Assembly: GCA_003021335.1 (NCBI GenBank)
Contig: PXQL01000037.1
Span: 1 to 13,586 of the forward strand
Reading direction: 5' to 3'
Source of the DNA: Halobacteriales archaeon QH_10_67_13
GTDB taxonomy: Archaea > Halobacteriota > Halobacteria > Halobacteriales > Haloarculaceae
Length of the DNA stretch: 13,586 bases
This document shows positions 12,641-13,586 of this stretch, piece by piece. Below the pieces are notes generated by a model. That model saw nothing but the letters and a program-made list of their open reading frames with translations. It did no database searches and was not told the DNA's origin. Position 1 is the first letter of the stretch; every line of letters starts with the position of its first letter. Made by a program: the position numbers and the translations under genes.

Positions 12641-13586
12641 ATGGAGGAGAGACAACGGTCGTTCTTGGAGGAACTACTCGGAACCGCCACCCCCTCGGGT
12701 TTCGAGACGCCTGGCCAGCGGGCCTGGATCGAGTACGTTTCCGGGTTTGCCGACGAGGTCTCGACGGATGAGTACGGCAACGCGGTCGCCGTCGTGGAGG
12801 GCGGCGAGCCCGAGGTCGCGATCGGTGGGCACGCAGACGAGATCGGCCTGATCGTTCGGGACATCGCGGAGGACGGTTACCTCCGTGTCTCCCGGATCGG
12901 CGGCGCCGACGCGACCGTCTCCCGGGGCCAACACGTCGTCGTCCACGCCGCAGACGGCCCGGTCCGGGGCGTGGTCGGCCAGACCGCGATCCATATCCGA
13001 GACGAAGAAGGCGAGCCCGCGGTCGGCAGCCAGTTCGTCGACATCGGCGCGACGGACCGGGAGGCCGCGACCGAACTCGTCGATCGGGGCGACCCGATCA
13101 CGTTCGTCCAGACCGTCTCCGAGCTCGAAGGCGACCGGATCGCCGCCCGCGGGCTCGACAACCGGGTCGGAATCTGGGTCGCGGCCGAGGCGCTGCGCCG
13201 GGCGAGGGCGACCGACTCGGCGGCGACGGTGTACGCCGTGAGCACGGTCCAAGAGGAGGTCGGTGGCCGGGGCGCGGCGATGGTGGGGTTCGACCTCGAT
13301 CCCGACGCGGTCGTGGCCGTCGACGTCAACCACGCCACCGACGCGCCGGGCACGCCCGGCGAGCACACGAGCGGCGTCGAGCTCGGCGGCGGCCCGATCG
13401 TCTCCCGGGGCGGAACGAACCACCCGCGGGTCGGCCGGGCCGTCCGGACCGTCGCCGACGACGAAAACATCGAGCTGCAGCTCCAGGCCACCGGCGGCCG
13501 GACCGGCACCGACGCCGACTCGTTTTTTATCCAGCGCGGCGGGATCCCGTCGCTGTCGGTCGGCGTTCCCAACCGGTACATGCACA
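12641..13586 (+). CDS. M42-family metallo-aminopeptidase (TET/endoglucanase M type), cut by the right edge
   Basis: 315 residues are visible and the C-terminus is off the window. The di-metal site of M42 enzymes can be followed: IGGHADEIGL (His64, Asp66), ARGLDNRVG (Asp173, bridging), TVQEEVGGRG (catalytic Glu205 and ligand Glu206), VAVDVNHA (Asp228), and PNRYMH at the very edge (His315). GGTGTDADSFF-type sequence (GRTGTDADSF) and VPNRY fit the family. M42 peptidases form tetrahedral dodecamers that trim peptides released by the proteasome. The domain order is normal, with the PDZ-like insertion between residues 71 and 165. ATG 12641 gives MEERQRSFLEELLGTATPSG, the expected N-terminus. Confidence 0.9.
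   Translation, partial: MEERQRSFLEELLGTATPSGFETPGQRAWIEYVSGFADEVSTDEYGNAVAVVEGGEPEVAIGGHADEIGLIVRDIAEDGYLRVSRIGGADATVSRGQHVVVHAADGPVRGVVGQTAIHIRDEEGEPAVGSQFVDIGATDREAATELVDRGDPITFVQTVSELEGDRIAARGLDNRVGIWVAAEALRRARATDSAATVYAVSTVQEEVGGRGAAMVGFDLDPDAVVAVDVNHATDAPGTPGEHTSGVELGGGPIVSRGGTNHPRVGRAVRTVADDENIELQLQATGGRTGTDADSFFIQRGGIPSLSVGVPNRYMH

Noticed and set aside
1..13586. CRISPR array, insertion sequence, integrase or defence island
   Set aside because: No regularly spaced repeats, transposase or integrase motifs, terminal inverted repeats or duplicated tRNA ends were seen on reading both strands.

Overview
This window is a stretch of haloarchaeal (class Halobacteria) chromosome. It is GC-rich and the soluble proteins are rich in Asp/Glu. 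The gene set is typical of the group: a TatA subunit, an HEWD-family mini-protein, an archaeal RqcH/NEMF, a haloarchaeal S1/OB/DHH (RecJ-like) protein, an M42 peptidase, an archaeal initiator tRNA, and a tRNA-Gln with a bulge-helix-bulge intron. TATA elements sit about 25-30 nt upstream of several start codons, as expected for leaderless haloarchaeal mRNAs. I cannot name the genus.

Layout, left to right. A partial unidentified minus-strand gene (1-264) leaves the left edge. An AT-richer gap follows, then an intron-containing tRNA-Gln(TTG) on the minus strand (532-633). Next come two plus-strand membrane-protein genes: a DUF368/PopT-like polyprenyl-phosphate carrier protein (811-1761) and a conserved hypothetical membrane protein (1881-2906), with a possible 29-codon leader ORF before the second. 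On the minus strand lie an HEWD-family protein and tatA. Divergent from tatA is a two-gene ATGA-overlapped operon, a GT2 glycosyltransferase plus a GtrA-type membrane protein (3612-4810). Initiator tRNA-Met (4872-4946) follows, then a DHH/RecJ-like gene (5020-6807). A broken phospholipase-D-like gene (6817-8339, minus), a 313-bp gap and rqcH (8653-10737, minus) come next. Divergent from rqcH is a broken small mechanosensitive channel gene (10824-11304). A zincin-type metalloprotease and a one-TM hypothetical protein lie on the minus strand, and a partial M42 aminopeptidase (12641-13586) runs off the right edge.

Functional themes. Three genes point to polyprenyl/dolichyl-phosphate carrier use at the membrane: DUF368, the GT2 that resembles dolichyl-phosphate sugar synthases, and GtrA. 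tatA, rqcH and the two tRNAs belong to protein export, ribosome quality control and translation.

The most unusual signal is damage that recurs in conserved cores. The DHH gene has lost the segment that should carry the DHH motif, the vNPy-type segment and the GLSDRSK-type segment. In its place are about 75 bp whose antisense reading looks like the C-terminal signature of a Bacteroidota SusC/RagA TonB-linked receptor. The PLD gene lacks the end of its first HKD site and is frameshifted there. The mechanosensitive channel lacks its pore helix (TM3) and is frameshifted there. Three core lesions in about 5 kb suggest either local assembly chimerism in a hypersaline metagenome (Salinibacter-type bacteria share such brines) or real deletion-driven gene decay. 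Raw reads would separate the two. I found no CRISPR array, insertion sequence, rRNA or obvious defence system.
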